Counted from the stretch's first letter, positions 1 to 9,066 are shown. The stretch: DNA of 64,000 nt from Allobosea sp. (GCF_030695125.1 NZ_JAUYTP010000073.1:62001-126000), one strand, 5' to 3'. Translations and numbers: made by a program. The notes: generated by a model not told the origin, from the sequence alone.

Positions 1-661
1 GGCGCAGGCCCGTCAGATGCAGGCCGAGCCTGAGTTTGGTGTAGCGGCCGGCCCGGTAGGCCTCGACCTCCGGCCCGGCATAGAGATCCTGCGACAGCCA
101 GCCGCGCGGCAACAGCCAGCCGGGCGCGGCGCGACCCCAGAGCCTTCGGTCGAGCGTCGAGGCATAGGCGCCGGCATGCAGCATCATGCCCGGCATCGGC
201 GTCATCCAAAGGTCACCCTGGAGTCTGGCGCCATAGCGGTTGCGATAGAGGATGCCGTTGCGCCATTCGCGCTGTTCGCCCTCCTGGTCCGAGCCGGCAT
301 AGAGCGCGAGGAATGTATCGCCGATCCGCCATTCATAGCCGATGAGTGCCTGAGACTCGCTCTTATAGGCGACGCCGCGCGGGCGCTGCCGCTGCGCCTC
401 CTCCTGGGCGCCTCCGATCTTGAGCAGCGCACGCAAGCCGCTACCGGCGAGGGCGCCGCTCAGCGCGGTCTTCATGCCGAGCGAGACGAAGGTCTTGGCC
501 GGGCCGGCCTCGAGCGAGCCGAACAGGACGGTGGAGAGGGCCGCGCGCTCCTCGGCCTCGGCTTCGGTCTCGGCCTCCTGGGCGAAAGCGCTCCCGGCCG
601 GCGCCGCCGTCAGGACGGCGGCCAGCATCGCGCCCCCCGCGATCGCGCACCCATACGCCAC
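1..661 (-). CDS. BcsS-like outer-membrane protein, partial (3' end outside window)
   Basis: The reading frame starts at a GTG at 661 (an ATG at 629 is possible) and runs off the left edge, leaving about 220 codons. The first 30 residues form a signal peptide ending AGSAFAQ/E. The mature part is rich in Gly and aromatic residues and alternates like a small beta barrel. It ends with LYAGPEVEAYRAGRYTK followed by GLHLTGL, the pattern I associate with cellulose biosynthesis protein BcsS of Rhizobiales. Family knowledge: BcsS is an outer-membrane protein found with or apart from cellulose synthase genes; its exact role is unsettled. No bcsA or bcsB is in the window, so a link to cellulose cannot be tested here. 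The family call is from memory of the motif. Confidence 0.55.
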   Translation of the reverse strand, partial: MAYGCAIAGGAMLAAVLTAAPAGSAFAQEAETEAEAEERAALSTVLFGSLEAGPAKTFVSLGMKTALSGALAGSGLRALLKIGGAQEEAQRQRPRGVAYKSESQALIGYEWRIGDTFLALYAGSDQEGEQREWRNGILYRNRYGARLQGDLWMTPMPGMMLHAGAYASTLDRRLWGRAAPGWLLPRGWLSQDLYAGPEVEAYRAGRYTKLRLGLHLTGLR

Positions 662-816
662 GCACGCACCCCCGACGCCCGGCCTGCCGGATGGGCGCTA
701 CCGCAATTGCAGCAGGCGCGCACGAGGCTGGCAAGCGTTTGTTAACCACGCGGGCGCAGCCTGAGGGCTGGATCTGGCTAAGCTTTCATCATGTGCCGAC
801 GAAAGGGAGAGGGCAG

Positions 817-1086
817 ATGAGCACCACCGATTTCAGGCGACAACTGGCGGGATACGGGCTGACGACGGCGACGATCCTCTATCGGATGCCCGACCACCGC
901 AGCGTGCTGCAGAGCTATATCTGGCAGAACTACGATCTCGCGCCGCGCTTCCCGGAACTGCTTCAGTTCCTCGATTTCTGGAAACGGGAACTCGATGGTC
1001 CGCTGCATTCCGTCACGGTGGCGCATTCGCGCCTGATCCGGCCGGCCGAGATCGTCGCCGTCAACGGGGTGCTGACCCTGCATTGA
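817..1086 (+). CDS. usg: Usg family protein
   Basis: This 89-residue protein begins MSTTDFRRQLAGYGLTTATI and contains YRMPDHRSVLQSYIWQNYDLAP, the signature of Usg, a short protein first noted next to trp genes in Caulobacter and conserved in Alphaproteobacteria. Its function is not known. No trp gene is adjacent here. The start at 817 has a purine-rich GGGAGAGGG site just upstream. The protein is soluble and lacks a signal peptide or membrane segment. It stands alone between the divergent BcsS-like gene and exoD. Confidence 0.85.
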   Translation: MSTTDFRRQLAGYGLTTATILYRMPDHRSVLQSYIWQNYDLAPRFPELLQFLDFWKRELDGPLHSVTVAHSRLIRPAEIVAVNGVLTLH

Positions 1087-1180
1087 ACGGCGGCGCAGGG
1101 CGGCCTGTCGTCGGCGCTGCTTGTTGCAACGGCGCGGCGCGTGCTAGGCCGCTGATCCTGTCACGGCCTGGCCCGATCCC

Positions 1181-1780
1181 TTGTCATCACCCTTGCGCAC
1201 CTCCGGTCTCCTCATGGCGCTGGCCGCCTTGCCCGGAGAGCGCATCGCCGTGGGCTCGATCGTCGCGGCGTTGAAGGACAGGGCCTATGCGCTGCTCGTC
1301 GTCCTGCTCGGGCTGCCGAACTGCCTGCCGATGCCGCCGCCGATCCCGCTGGTCTGCGGGCTGGTGCTGGCCTTTGTCGCTGCGCAGATGCTGACCGGGC
1401 GGGCCATCCCCTGGCTGCCGTCGGCCTTGTTGTCGCGCAGCCTCAGCAAGCCGGTCCTGACGCGGGCCATCGACCGGGCGGTGCCGGTTCTCCTGCGGCT
1501 GGAGCGCTTTTCGCAACCGCGCCTGACCGTCCTTGGCAGCGTCTACGCCATCCCGGTTCTCGGCCTGCTGATCCTGGTGCTGGCGCTGGGCCTGGTCGTC
1601 GCGGCGCCGTTCATCGGGCAGATCCCGCTCGGGCTGGCCGTCTGCCTGGTCGGGCTGGGCCTTGTGGAGCGGGACGGGCTTCTGATCATCGCGGGAACGG
1701 TCTTCGGCGCGATCGGCCTCGTCCTCAGCGCCGGGTTCGCCTACGCGATCTTCAGCGGCATCCACGGCCTGTTCTTCTGA
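1181..1780 (+). CDS. exoD: ExoD family exopolysaccharide synthesis protein
   Basis: A 199-residue integral membrane protein of the ExoD family. The N-terminus has the family pattern GERIAVGSIVAALKDRAYALL, followed by LPNCLPMPPPIPLVCGL, and several hydrophobic segments fill residues 35-75 and 120-199. In Sinorhizobium exoD mutants are affected in exopolysaccharide and alkali tolerance; the molecular activity is unknown. I use the TTG at 1181 because it keeps the N-terminal part that aligns with the family; an ATG at 1214 would remove about ten residues. It converges on the GGDEF-EAL gene, with only about 30 bases between the stops. Confidence 0.8.
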   Translation: MSSPLRTSGLLMALAALPGERIAVGSIVAALKDRAYALLVVLLGLPNCLPMPPPIPLVCGLVLAFVAAQMLTGRAIPWLPSALLSRSLSKPVLTRAIDRAVPVLLRLERFSQPRLTVLGSVYAIPVLGLLILVLALGLVVAAPFIGQIPLGLAVCLVGLGLVERDGLLIIAGTVFGAIGLVLSAGFAYAIFSGIHGLFF

Positions 1781-1810
1781 GGGGCAGGCCGTTCGGCGGG
1801 CCCGAAGGGA

Positions 1811-4042
1811 TCAGGCGGCGGCGAGGATCCCGGCGAAGGGCTTGTCCTGCGTGAGCAGCCGGTCGATCTCGTCAGCCGGCACGCCCTTCGAGAACAGGAA
1901 GCCCTGCAGTTCGTGGCAGCCGATCGCCTGCATGAAGCGATGCTGCTCGGCCGTCTCGACACCTTCCGCGCAGACGCGCAGGCCGAGCGCCCGGCCGAGA
2001 TGGGCGATGGAGTGAACCAGAATGGCGGATTCGCCGGTGGTCTCCATGTATTCCAGGAAGGAGCGGTCGATCTTGATCTTGTCGAAGGCGAAGCGGCGCA
2101 GATAGATCAGGCTCGAATAGCCCGTGCCGAAATCGTCGAGCGCCAGCCCGACGCCATGGGCCCGCAGATCCATCATCGCGGCTTCCGCGGCGTCGGCATC
2201 GTCGACGACGACGCCTTCCGTCAGCTCGAGTTCGAGGCGTGTCGGGTCGAAACCGGTCTCGTCGATGATGCGGATGACGTTGGCGACGAAGTCCTTGTGC
2301 CGGAACTGGATCGGCGAGACGTTGACGGCGAGGCGGATGCCCTCCCAGCGCTTGGCCTCCTTGCAGGCCTGCCGCAGCACCCATTCGCTGAGCGGCACGA
2401 TCAGGCCGCGCTCCTCGGCGATGCCGATGAACTCGGCGGGCGGCACCATGCCGTGTTCGGGATGGTTCCAGCGCACCAGCGCCTCGACGCCGACGATGGT
2501 CGCGCCGTCGACCGAGACCTGGGGCTGGTAGTGCAGCAGCAACTCGTCGTTTTCGATGGCGCGGCGCAGATCCTCCTCGACCATGCGCTTCAGCGCCAGC
2601 GTGCGGTTCATCTGCGCTTCGAAGAAGGAGTAGCGGTTGCGGCCGCCATGCTTGGATTGATAGAGCGCGGTGTCGGCGAGCCTCAGCAGGGTCTCGCGAT
2701 CCGTGGCGTCGTCGGGCGCCAGCGCGATGCCGATCGAGCAGCCGATGGTGGTGGCGACCCCCATGATGACGAAGGGCTCGGTCAAGCTCGCCAGGATGCG
2801 CTCGCCCAGCGCGGCGCAGCCGGCCGGGAAGTTGCCATAGGTCTGGATGATGCCGAACTCGTCGCCGCCGATGCGCGCGACGGTGTCGCCGCTGCGCACC
2901 AGCCGCGACAGCCTTTGCGCCACTTGCCGGATCAGTTCGTCGCCGGCCGTATGGCCATAGGTGTCGTTGACCGCCTTGAAGCGGTCGAGATCGATCAACA
3001 GCACGGCGAGTCCCGCACCCGTCCGGCCGAGATGGGCGAGTTCCTGATCGAGCCTGAGATCGAAGGTGCGCCGGTTGGGCAGAAGCGACAGTTCGTCCTG
3101 GCCGGCGAGCCGCTGGATCTGCCCCTCGCGAACGGCGATCTGGTCGGCGGCGCCGCGCAGACGATGGACGACGAAGGCGAAGATCGCGGCGAACAGCAGG
3201 CCGACGCCGGCGAGCGCCCAGGCGAACTGGCGCAGCATGGCATCGCCGGGGCGGTCGGGCGCCCAGCTCAGCCAGGCCCGGACGGTGCCGTCCGCCGAGG
3301 GGATGGCGCGGCTGGACAGCGGGTCGCTGGGCGCGGTGCGAACGATGCGGATATCGGCGATGCGGTAGCGCTGCGCCAGTTCCGAGAGGATCGAATCGGT
3401 CACGCGCCGGTAGCCGACGACCTTGATAGGGCCCAACAATTGCGAAAGAAGAGAGCCGCGGCGCGGTGCGATGTCGATCGTCATCACGCTGACGGTCTCG
3501 AATCCGTCATGGGTCAGCGACCACGCCGCCGTGCCCGGGCCGCCCCGCAGATCGGGCAGCCGGACCATCGGCGCACCGCCGGCATTCCGCGCCCCGGGAA
3601 GGGTCGGGCTGAAGTGCTTCAGCGCGTCATAACCGGCCTGCCCGGCGGGGCTGTTGCCCTCGATGCCGGCAAACACGACGCCCGATGACGACACGATGTA
3701 GGCGCCGTCGAATTCGAGAAAGCGGCCGCCGAGCTGGGCCAACGCCGTTTGAAGTGTCAGCAGCGGGTCCGGCCCCGCCAGAGAATTCTGCAATTCGCCG
3801 GCTGCGGCGAGGCTCTGGAAACGCAGTTCGCGCAGGCGCACCTGGCTTTCGATGGCCGCCTCGATGCGGTCGCGCTGGCGTTCCGCCTCGAGGCGGTTGG
3901 CGTCCCCTGCGATCGCCAGAACGACGGCCACGGCCGCTGCCATCACCATCACGAAGGCGCAGCCCAGCGTCGCGACCGTACTCTTCAGCATCCGCGCGGA
4001 GGCATCCGCATTGGTCAGTTTCGCGACGGCGGGCGACGACAT
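1811..4042 (-). CDS. membrane GGDEF-EAL protein (c-di-GMP synthesis/hydrolysis)
   Basis: A 743-residue sensor of the c-di-GMP network. Transmembrane segments lie near residues 20-46 and 272-295 and enclose a periplasmic sensor region of about 220 residues with no recognised fold. A GGDEF domain follows at about 315-475 with intact GGDEF at 392-396 and an inhibitory RxxD site (RSGD, 383-386) five residues before it. The EAL domain runs from about 485 to the end, with EALVRW at 520 and DDFGTGYSSL near 640. All motifs look competent, so it may both make and break c-di-GMP. I prefer the start at 4042, preceded by GGGA, over an ATG at 4078. Single gene, convergent with exoD. Confidence 0.93.
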   Translation of the reverse strand: MSSPAVAKLTNADASARMLKSTVATLGCAFVMVMAAAVAVVLAIAGDANRLEAERQRDRIEAAIESQVRLRELRFQSLAAAGELQNSLAGPDPLLTLQTALAQLGGRFLEFDGAYIVSSSGVVFAGIEGNSPAGQAGYDALKHFSPTLPGARNAGGAPMVRLPDLRGGPGTAAWSLTHDGFETVSVMTIDIAPRRGSLLSQLLGPIKVVGYRRVTDSILSELAQRYRIADIRIVRTAPSDPLSSRAIPSADGTVRAWLSWAPDRPGDAMLRQFAWALAGVGLLFAAIFAFVVHRLRGAADQIAVREGQIQRLAGQDELSLLPNRRTFDLRLDQELAHLGRTGAGLAVLLIDLDRFKAVNDTYGHTAGDELIRQVAQRLSRLVRSGDTVARIGGDEFGIIQTYGNFPAGCAALGERILASLTEPFVIMGVATTIGCSIGIALAPDDATDRETLLRLADTALYQSKHGGRNRYSFFEAQMNRTLALKRMVEEDLRRAIENDELLLHYQPQVSVDGATIVGVEALVRWNHPEHGMVPPAEFIGIAEERGLIVPLSEWVLRQACKEAKRWEGIRLAVNVSPIQFRHKDFVANVIRIIDETGFDPTRLELELTEGVVVDDADAAEAAMMDLRAHGVGLALDDFGTGYSSLIYLRRFAFDKIKIDRSFLEYMETTGESAILVHSIAHLGRALGLRVCAEGVETAEQHRFMQAIGCHELQGFLFSKGVPADEIDRLLTQDKPFAGILAAA

Positions 4043-4130
4043 CAGATGTCCCGGGGAGACCACAATGACGCCGACCATCGCAGGGGAGTCTTGATATCCC
4101 GTTGACGAATCGAAGCGCCATGGACCTTTC

Positions 4131-4880
4131 TCACCCGGATTTTGGCTCGTAAGGCGGTCTCGGGATCGCGGTGTGGGCGGCCCTCAGGGCTGCCGACCAG
4201 CGTTCGCGCAGGTCGTGGAAATAGGGCTCGCCGGCCTCGATGCGGCGGGTCAGCTCCGGCTCGTCGGCGTCGCGCCGCATGACGATCAGATCGATCGGCA
4301 AGCCGACGCCGAGATTGGAGCGCATCGTCGAATCCATCGAGATGAGTCCGACCTTGAGAGCGTCGTAGAGATGCGTCTTGTAGGTGATCGCGCGATCGAG
4401 GATCGGTTTGCCGTATTTGTGCTCGCCGATCTGCAGGAAGGGCGCGTCCATCCCGCATTCGATGAAATTGCCGGCGCCGTAGATCATGAAGAGCCGCATC
4501 GGCTCGCCCTTGATCTGGCCGCCGAACAGCATCGAGACGTCGAACTTGACGCCGGCATCCTTCAAGGCGGGGCCATCCTCAGCCCGGACATGGCGAATGG
4601 CGCGCCCGACCAACTGGGCCGCGCGAAACATCGAGGTGGCGTTGTGGAGCGAGTCGTTGGCGCCCGTCTCGGGGTTGGGCAGGCCTTCATGCAACAGGCT
4701 GACGACGGACTGCGTCACCGAGAGGTTGCCTGCCGTCATCAGCCCGAAGGTGCGGTCGCCCGGCCAGGAGAAGACATGCAGCTTGCGGAAGGTCGAGATG
4801 TCGTCGAGCCCCGCATTGGTGCGGGTATCGGCGATCATGACGAGCCCGTCCTGCACAAGGATTCCGGCGCAATAGGTCAA
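4131..4880 (-). CDS. anbu: Anbu, proteasome-type Ntn-hydrolase peptidase
   Basis: This 249-residue protein begins MTYCAGILVQDGLVMIADTR, the pattern of Anbu, the bacterial proteasome/HslV relative. Removing Met1 exposes Thr as the expected N-terminal nucleophile, with no propeptide. Family knowledge: Anbu assembles into rings or open helices in the cytoplasm; its physiological substrate is unknown. It is the last gene of the classic four-gene cluster on the minus strand: ATP-grasp, alpha-E, transglutaminase-like, Anbu. The 105-base gap to the preceding gene allows a separate promoter, but none is evident. Confidence 0.92.
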   Translation of the reverse strand: MTYCAGILVQDGLVMIADTRTNAGLDDISTFRKLHVFSWPGDRTFGLMTAGNLSVTQSVVSLLHEGLPNPETGANDSLHNATSMFRAAQLVGRAIRHVRAEDGPALKDAGVKFDVSMLFGGQIKGEPMRLFMIYGAGNFIECGMDAPFLQIGEHKYGKPILDRAITYKTHLYDALKVGLISMDSTMRSNLGVGLPIDLIVMRRDADEPELTRRIEAGEPYFHDLRERWSAALRAAHTAIPRPPYEPKSG

Positions 4881-4985
4881 GGGGGCGATCCTGGTCTGGC
4901 GAAAGCGGGCCGGGCTTTCGTCGCATATCGATCGCGGACCCGCCAGCCATTCTGAGGCGGCTTGGACCAGAGCGTTTGGGAGCGC

Positions 4986-5813
4986 CTACTGGTTCGCGGC
5001 GCGTCCGCCGGCGTCGCGGGCGCTGACGCGCACCGCGAGGGCTTCGCCGTCGCCGCCTTTGCGCGCGCCGCGGATCGGAGCCGCATCGGCAAAATCGAGC
5101 CCGGCGGCGACGCGCACATGGGTGTCGATCGGGCACAGGCCGTTGGCGGCGTCGAAGCCGATCCAGCCGTAACCGTCGAGATGAATCTCGGCCCAGGCAT
5201 GGGCGCCGTTGGCATGGGTCAAGGCGTCGGACTGCGCGACATAGCCCGAGACATAGCGGGCCGGCCTTTCGAGATGGCGGGCGCAGGCCATGAAGATGTG
5301 GGCGATGTCTTGCGGAATGCCTTCGCCGGCGGCGAAGGCTGCCGCCGCGCCGAGCCCGGTGCGCTGCCCGGTCTCGATGCAGGCGATCTTCTCATGCAGC
5401 GCGTCCATCAGCGCATGCATCTTCGCCAGCGGCGTTTCGGCCGATTGCGTCGCCTCCTCGGCGAAGCCCGCCAGCGCCGCGTCGGGCATCGTCAGCAGCG
5501 TGTCACGGCGGAAGACCTCGACCGGGACGCGCTCGGTGATGCCGCGCACGATGCCGGCGAGATCGGTGGTTTCGATTAGCCCCTCGACCTGGATCGCCAT
5601 TTCGGCGATCGGACCGTCGGCCGAGAAGGTGTGGACGATGTTGCCGAAGGGATCCTGCGTCGCGCGCAGCCGGCCGTCGATGGTCGGCTCGATGCGCCAG
5701 GACATCACATGCTGGCCATCATGGTCGCGCGGGGTCAGCCGCAGGATCTGCGTGATATGCCGCGCCGGCTCGGCATAAACGTAGCTGATCGCGTGAGAAA
5801 TCCTGATCCGCAT
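4986..5813 (-). CDS. transglutaminase-like protein of the Anbu cluster, catalytic Cys replaced
   Basis: A 275-residue protein with an N-terminal beta domain (MRIRISHAISYVYAEPARH) and a transglutaminase core. The His and Asp positions are present (GAHAWAEIHLDGYGWIGFDA). The usual catalytic site, a G-x-C-Q-D-x-(A/T)-H pattern, here reads GEGIPQDIAHIF, so Pro occupies the Cys position. The codons are ATT CCG CAA GAC on the minus strand, with no frameshift nearby. The family is widespread beside Anbu and is thought to include Cys peptidases or amidases. This copy is probably not catalytic through a Cys thiol; it may be a binding or scaffold subunit. It sits between the alpha-E and Anbu genes. Confidence 0.88.
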   Translation of the reverse strand: MRIRISHAISYVYAEPARHITQILRLTPRDHDGQHVMSWRIEPTIDGRLRATQDPFGNIVHTFSADGPIAEMAIQVEGLIETTDLAGIVRGITERVPVEVFRRDTLLTMPDAALAGFAEEATQSAETPLAKMHALMDALHEKIACIETGQRTGLGAAAAFAAGEGIPQDIAHIFMACARHLERPARYVSGYVAQSDALTHANGAHAWAEIHLDGYGWIGFDAANGLCPIDTHVRVAAGLDFADAAPIRGARKGGDGEALAVRVSARDAGGRAANQ

Positions 5814-5899
5814 GGCAATCGCAACTGGAGGCGTCGGTGCTGAACTCTTCGGGTCTTCCTAGCCGCCGCAGCCGCCCGAAGCGAGCCGGCCGCGTCGGC

Positions 5900-6841
5900 T
5901 CATTGCAGATACTGCTCGATGATCGTGCCGCCGAGGCGGTTGTTCTCGGTGATGAAGTCCTCGATGAATTCGTGCAGCCCGTGCTGGAAGACGTCATCGA
6001 TGCTGGTGTTCGAGAGATTGGCGAGCGTCTTGCGCGCCTGGCGCTGGGCCGGGCCCTGGCGGCCATAGGAATCGCCGAGCAGATCGAGGAAGCGCGAGAT
6101 GTTCTCGTAGCAGGCGGCCAGAGAACGCGGCATGCGCCGGTTGAGGATCAAGAGGTCGGCGATCAGCAGCGGCTTCACCGCCTCGCGATAGACCCAGTGA
6201 TAGGCGGTGAGCGCGGAGACCTCGCGCAGCACGGTGGTCCACTGGAAATAGTCGAGCGACCCGCCGACCTGCTCGTTGGCCGGCAGCAGCACATGGTATT
6301 TCACGTCGAGGATGCGGGCGGTGTTGTCGGCGCGCTCGACATAGACGCCGAGCCTGGAGAACCAGTAGCCGTCGTCGCGCAGCATGGTGCGGTAAGCCGA
6401 GCCGTCGAAGACGAGCGAGACGTTCTTCACCCAGTCGAGGAAGCGGGCGAACTCCTCGCGGTCCATGCGCTTCTTCTCGAAGCGCTGCAGCTCCAGCCAG
6501 GCGCCGTTGAGCGCATCCCACATCTCCGAGGTCAGCGCCGTGCGGACGCCGCGCGCATTGGAGCGGGCGAGCGCGAGGCAGTTGCGGATCGAGGAGGGGT
6601 TGTCGGGGTTGAAGGTCAGGAAGTCGCAGACATTGCGCTCATTGGCCTCGCCATAGGCCTTGGCGAAGGCCTCGTCGCAGCCGGCGGTGGCGACCGCGCT
6701 CTGCCATTCGCTGCCAGCGCCGCCATAGGAGGAGGGCAGGTTCGACAGCCGCATCGTCGCGTCGAGGATGCGGGCGAGGTATTCCGCTCGCTCGACGTAG
6801 CGGGAGACCCAGTAGAGGCTGTCTGCGGTGCGCGAAAGCAT
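5900..6841 (-). CDS. alpha-E domain protein of the Anbu cluster
   Basis: A 313-residue, largely helical protein starting MLSRTADSLYWVSRYVERAE, the standard opening of the alpha-E (DUF403) family. The start at 6841 is chosen because family members begin with this motif; a longer frame to 6949 would overlap the upstream ATP-grasp gene. Function is unknown. In many bacteria the family is found, sometimes fused, with circularly permuted ATP-grasp and transglutaminase-like proteins, which suggests a ligase-based peptide or amide-forming system. Here it is the second gene of the cluster, 73 bases after the ATP-grasp gene. Confidence 0.9.
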   Translation of the reverse strand: MLSRTADSLYWVSRYVERAEYLARILDATMRLSNLPSSYGGAGSEWQSAVATAGCDEAFAKAYGEANERNVCDFLTFNPDNPSSIRNCLALARSNARGVRTALTSEMWDALNGAWLELQRFEKKRMDREEFARFLDWVKNVSLVFDGSAYRTMLRDDGYWFSRLGVYVERADNTARILDVKYHVLLPANEQVGGSLDYFQWTTVLREVSALTAYHWVYREAVKPLLIADLLILNRRMPRSLAACYENISRFLDLLGDSYGRQGPAQRQARKTLANLSNTSIDDVFQHGLHEFIEDFITENNRLGGTIIEQYLQ

Positions 6842-6914
6842 AGTCAGATCGGGCCTTTTGGCGACGAGGCGGGACGTGTCCGTGGGACGGTGAAGCAGGG
6901 AACCTCCGCCGAGA

Positions 6915-8330
6915 TCAGGCATCGAGCACCCAGGTATCTTTGGTGCCACCGCCCTGGCTGGAGTTGACGACGAGGGAGCCTTCCTTGAGGGCGACGCGGG
7001 TCAGGCCGCCGGGCACGCAGGAGATGCCGTTGGCGCCCGAGAGCACATAGGGCCGCAGATCGACATGGCGCGGCGCCACGCCCGACGCCACGAAGGTCGG
7101 GCAGGTCGAGAGCGCCAGCGTCGGCTGGGCGATGAAGCCTTCGGGGCTGGCCTTGAGCTTGCGGCGGAAGGTCTCGATCTGCGCCTTGTTGGCGTGGGGG
7201 CCGACGAGCATGCCGTAGCCGCCCGAGCCGTTGACCTCCTTGACGACGAGCTTGTCGAGATTGTCGAGCACATAGGCGTTGGCCTCGGGCTCGCGGCAGC
7301 GGAAGGTCGGCACGTTCTTCAGGATCGGCTCCTCGCCGGTGAAGAACCGGACGATCTCAGGCATGTAGCTGTAGACCGCTTTGTCGTCGGCGACGCCGGT
7401 GCCGACCGCGTTGGCGAGCGTGACGTTGCCGGCCTTGTAGGCGCCGATCAGCCCGGGCACGCCGAGCACCGAGTCGCTGCGGAAGACGAGCGGGTCGATG
7501 AAGTCGTCGTCGATGCGCCGGTAGATCACGTCGACGCGCTTGGGCCCCTGCGTCGTGCGCATATAGACCACGTCGTCCTTGACCAGAAGGTCCGAGCCTT
7601 CGACCAGCTCGACGCCGAGCTTGTCGGCCAGGAAGGAGTGCTCGTAGAAGGCCGAGTTGTACTGGCCCGGCGTCAGCAGGCAGATGTTGGGGTCGGCGGA
7701 GGAGGAGCGCGGCGCGACCGAGCGCAGCGTCGCCAGCAACTGGTCGGGATAGTTGTCGACCGGGGCGACCCGGTGCGTGGCGAAGAGCTCCGGGAAGAGC
7801 CGCAGCATCACCTCGCGGTTCTCCATCATGTAGGAGACGCCCGACGGGGTGCGGGCATTGTCCTCCAGCACGTAGAAGGTGTCGGCGTCGACGCGCACGA
7901 TGTCGATGCCGGCGATATGGCAGTAGATGCCGTGCGGCACCTGGAAATCGACCATCTCGAGCTGGTAGCAGGCGTTGCGATAGACCAGATCGGCGGGAAT
8001 GATGCCGGCCTTGATGCATTCCTTGGGGCCGTAGACATCGGCCAGGAACATGTTGAGCGCGGTGACGCGCTGGCGCAGCCCGGCTTCGAGCTTGGTCCAT
8101 TCCGGCTTGGTCAGCACGCGCGGGATGATGTCGAAGGGAATCAGGCGCTCGGTCGATTCCTCGTCGCCATAGACGGCGAAGGTGATGCCGATGCGGCGGA
8201 AGAACAGTTCGGCCTGGCTGCGCCGCAACGCCAGCATCTCCGGCGGCGCTTCCTTCAGCCAGCGGTCCAGCGCCGTATAGGCCTGCCGGACATCGCCCCC
8301 CGTCCCCGTCATCTCATCGAACGCGACCAT
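6915..8330 (-). CDS. circularly permuted ATP-grasp protein of the Anbu cluster
   Basis: A 471-residue protein of the circularly permuted ATP-grasp type 2 family (DUF404/DUF407). Supporting motifs are EDNARTPSGVSYMMENRE, YRRIDDDFIDPLVF, and a glycine-rich nucleotide segment VNGSGGYGMLVGPH. Such enzymes are predicted to form amide bonds using ATP, but no substrate is established. The start at 8330 (MVAFDEMTGTGG) is preceded by GAAAGAAG; an in-frame ATG at 8348 and a longer frame to 8423 lack a clear site. It is the first gene of the Anbu cluster and is divergent from the PG-binding-like gene at 8545 across 214 bases that probably hold both promoters. Confidence 0.9.
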   Translation of the reverse strand: MVAFDEMTGTGGDVRQAYTALDRWLKEAPPEMLALRRSQAELFFRRIGITFAVYGDEESTERLIPFDIIPRVLTKPEWTKLEAGLRQRVTALNMFLADVYGPKECIKAGIIPADLVYRNACYQLEMVDFQVPHGIYCHIAGIDIVRVDADTFYVLEDNARTPSGVSYMMENREVMLRLFPELFATHRVAPVDNYPDQLLATLRSVAPRSSSADPNICLLTPGQYNSAFYEHSFLADKLGVELVEGSDLLVKDDVVYMRTTQGPKRVDVIYRRIDDDFIDPLVFRSDSVLGVPGLIGAYKAGNVTLANAVGTGVADDKAVYSYMPEIVRFFTGEEPILKNVPTFRCREPEANAYVLDNLDKLVVKEVNGSGGYGMLVGPHANKAQIETFRRKLKASPEGFIAQPTLALSTCPTFVASGVAPRHVDLRPYVLSGANGISCVPGGLTRVALKEGSLVVNSSQGGGTKDTWVLDA

Positions 8331-8544
8331 GCAGTCTTCTTTCCCCATTTTTATCAGCCTATGCGCATTCGCAGGCGTTCGGAAAGGGGGCTGATGGTCA
8401 GGGTTGCGCCGCGTGTTGCCCAATCCTTGCGCAAATCATGGGGGCGCTCAAACGAGCCTGTCCCGCCGGGAACAGCGCTCCTCGTCTCCGTTCCCTAGCG
8501 TCATGAAACCAGGCGGTTCGCAGGGTCGGGCAGGGACAACGACG

Positions 8545-9030
8545 ATGGCAAAGATTCTCGATTTCGGTGACGATCAGATCTTCTTCACGGTGACGATGGG
8601 GGTGGGCCCAGGCCGCGCCAACAATCGCGACGACGTCACCCTGGTCCAATACTATCTCAACCTCTGGATCTCGCATGAGTCGGTTGCGGCCGAGCGCCGG
8701 CAGTTCGGCGAGAGAGCCAGGCAGCTTCTCGCGACCGACGGCATCATCGGGCCCAAGACGAAGGCGCGGATCAAGATGTTCGAGACGTGGATGAACGATA
8801 TGCAGCCCTGGCCGCGCGGCGATGGCTGTATCGATCGCATGCCCAACGACAGGCCCGGTTTTCGGCGCGCCGACGGGAGCATCGGCACCTGCATGATCTT
8901 TTACCTCAACGAATATGTGGTGGAGTTCTACGAGCCGGTTTACGGCAATCTCCTGAACCTGACCCGCCGCCCGGATTATCCGCCGCGCCTGCGTTCGCTG
9001 GTCAATCGCTATTCCGCCCGCGTCGCCTGA
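8545..9030 (+). CDS. peptidoglycan-binding-domain-like protein
   Basis: A 161-residue soluble protein starting MAKILDFGDDQIFFTV. Its middle reads NRDDVTLVQYYLNL and then TDGIIGPKTKARIKMFE, which is the helix and DGxxGPxT turn of PG_binding_1 domains. There is no signal peptide, so if it binds glycan it must be exported another way; a structural use of the fold in the cytoplasm is equally possible. I do not recognise the C-terminal 70 residues. It is divergent from the Anbu cluster, which may be coincidental. The start at 8545 is preferred over the longer frame from 8404, whose extra N-terminus looks non-coding. Confidence 0.7.
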   Translation: MAKILDFGDDQIFFTVTMGVGPGRANNRDDVTLVQYYLNLWISHESVAAERRQFGERARQLLATDGIIGPKTKARIKMFETWMNDMQPWPRGDGCIDRMPNDRPGFRRADGSIGTCMIFYLNEYVVEFYEPVYGNLLNLTRRPDYPPRLRSLVNRYSARVA

Positions 9031-9066
9031 CGACCAGCGCCGCCCGAGGGGCGGCGAAGGCGGGGC

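Noticed and set aside
1913..3688. Long plus-strand frame of 591 codons
   Set aside because: It is antisense to the GGDEF-EAL gene, which has intact catalytic motifs; the frame is a GC-rich shadow with no recognisable domain.
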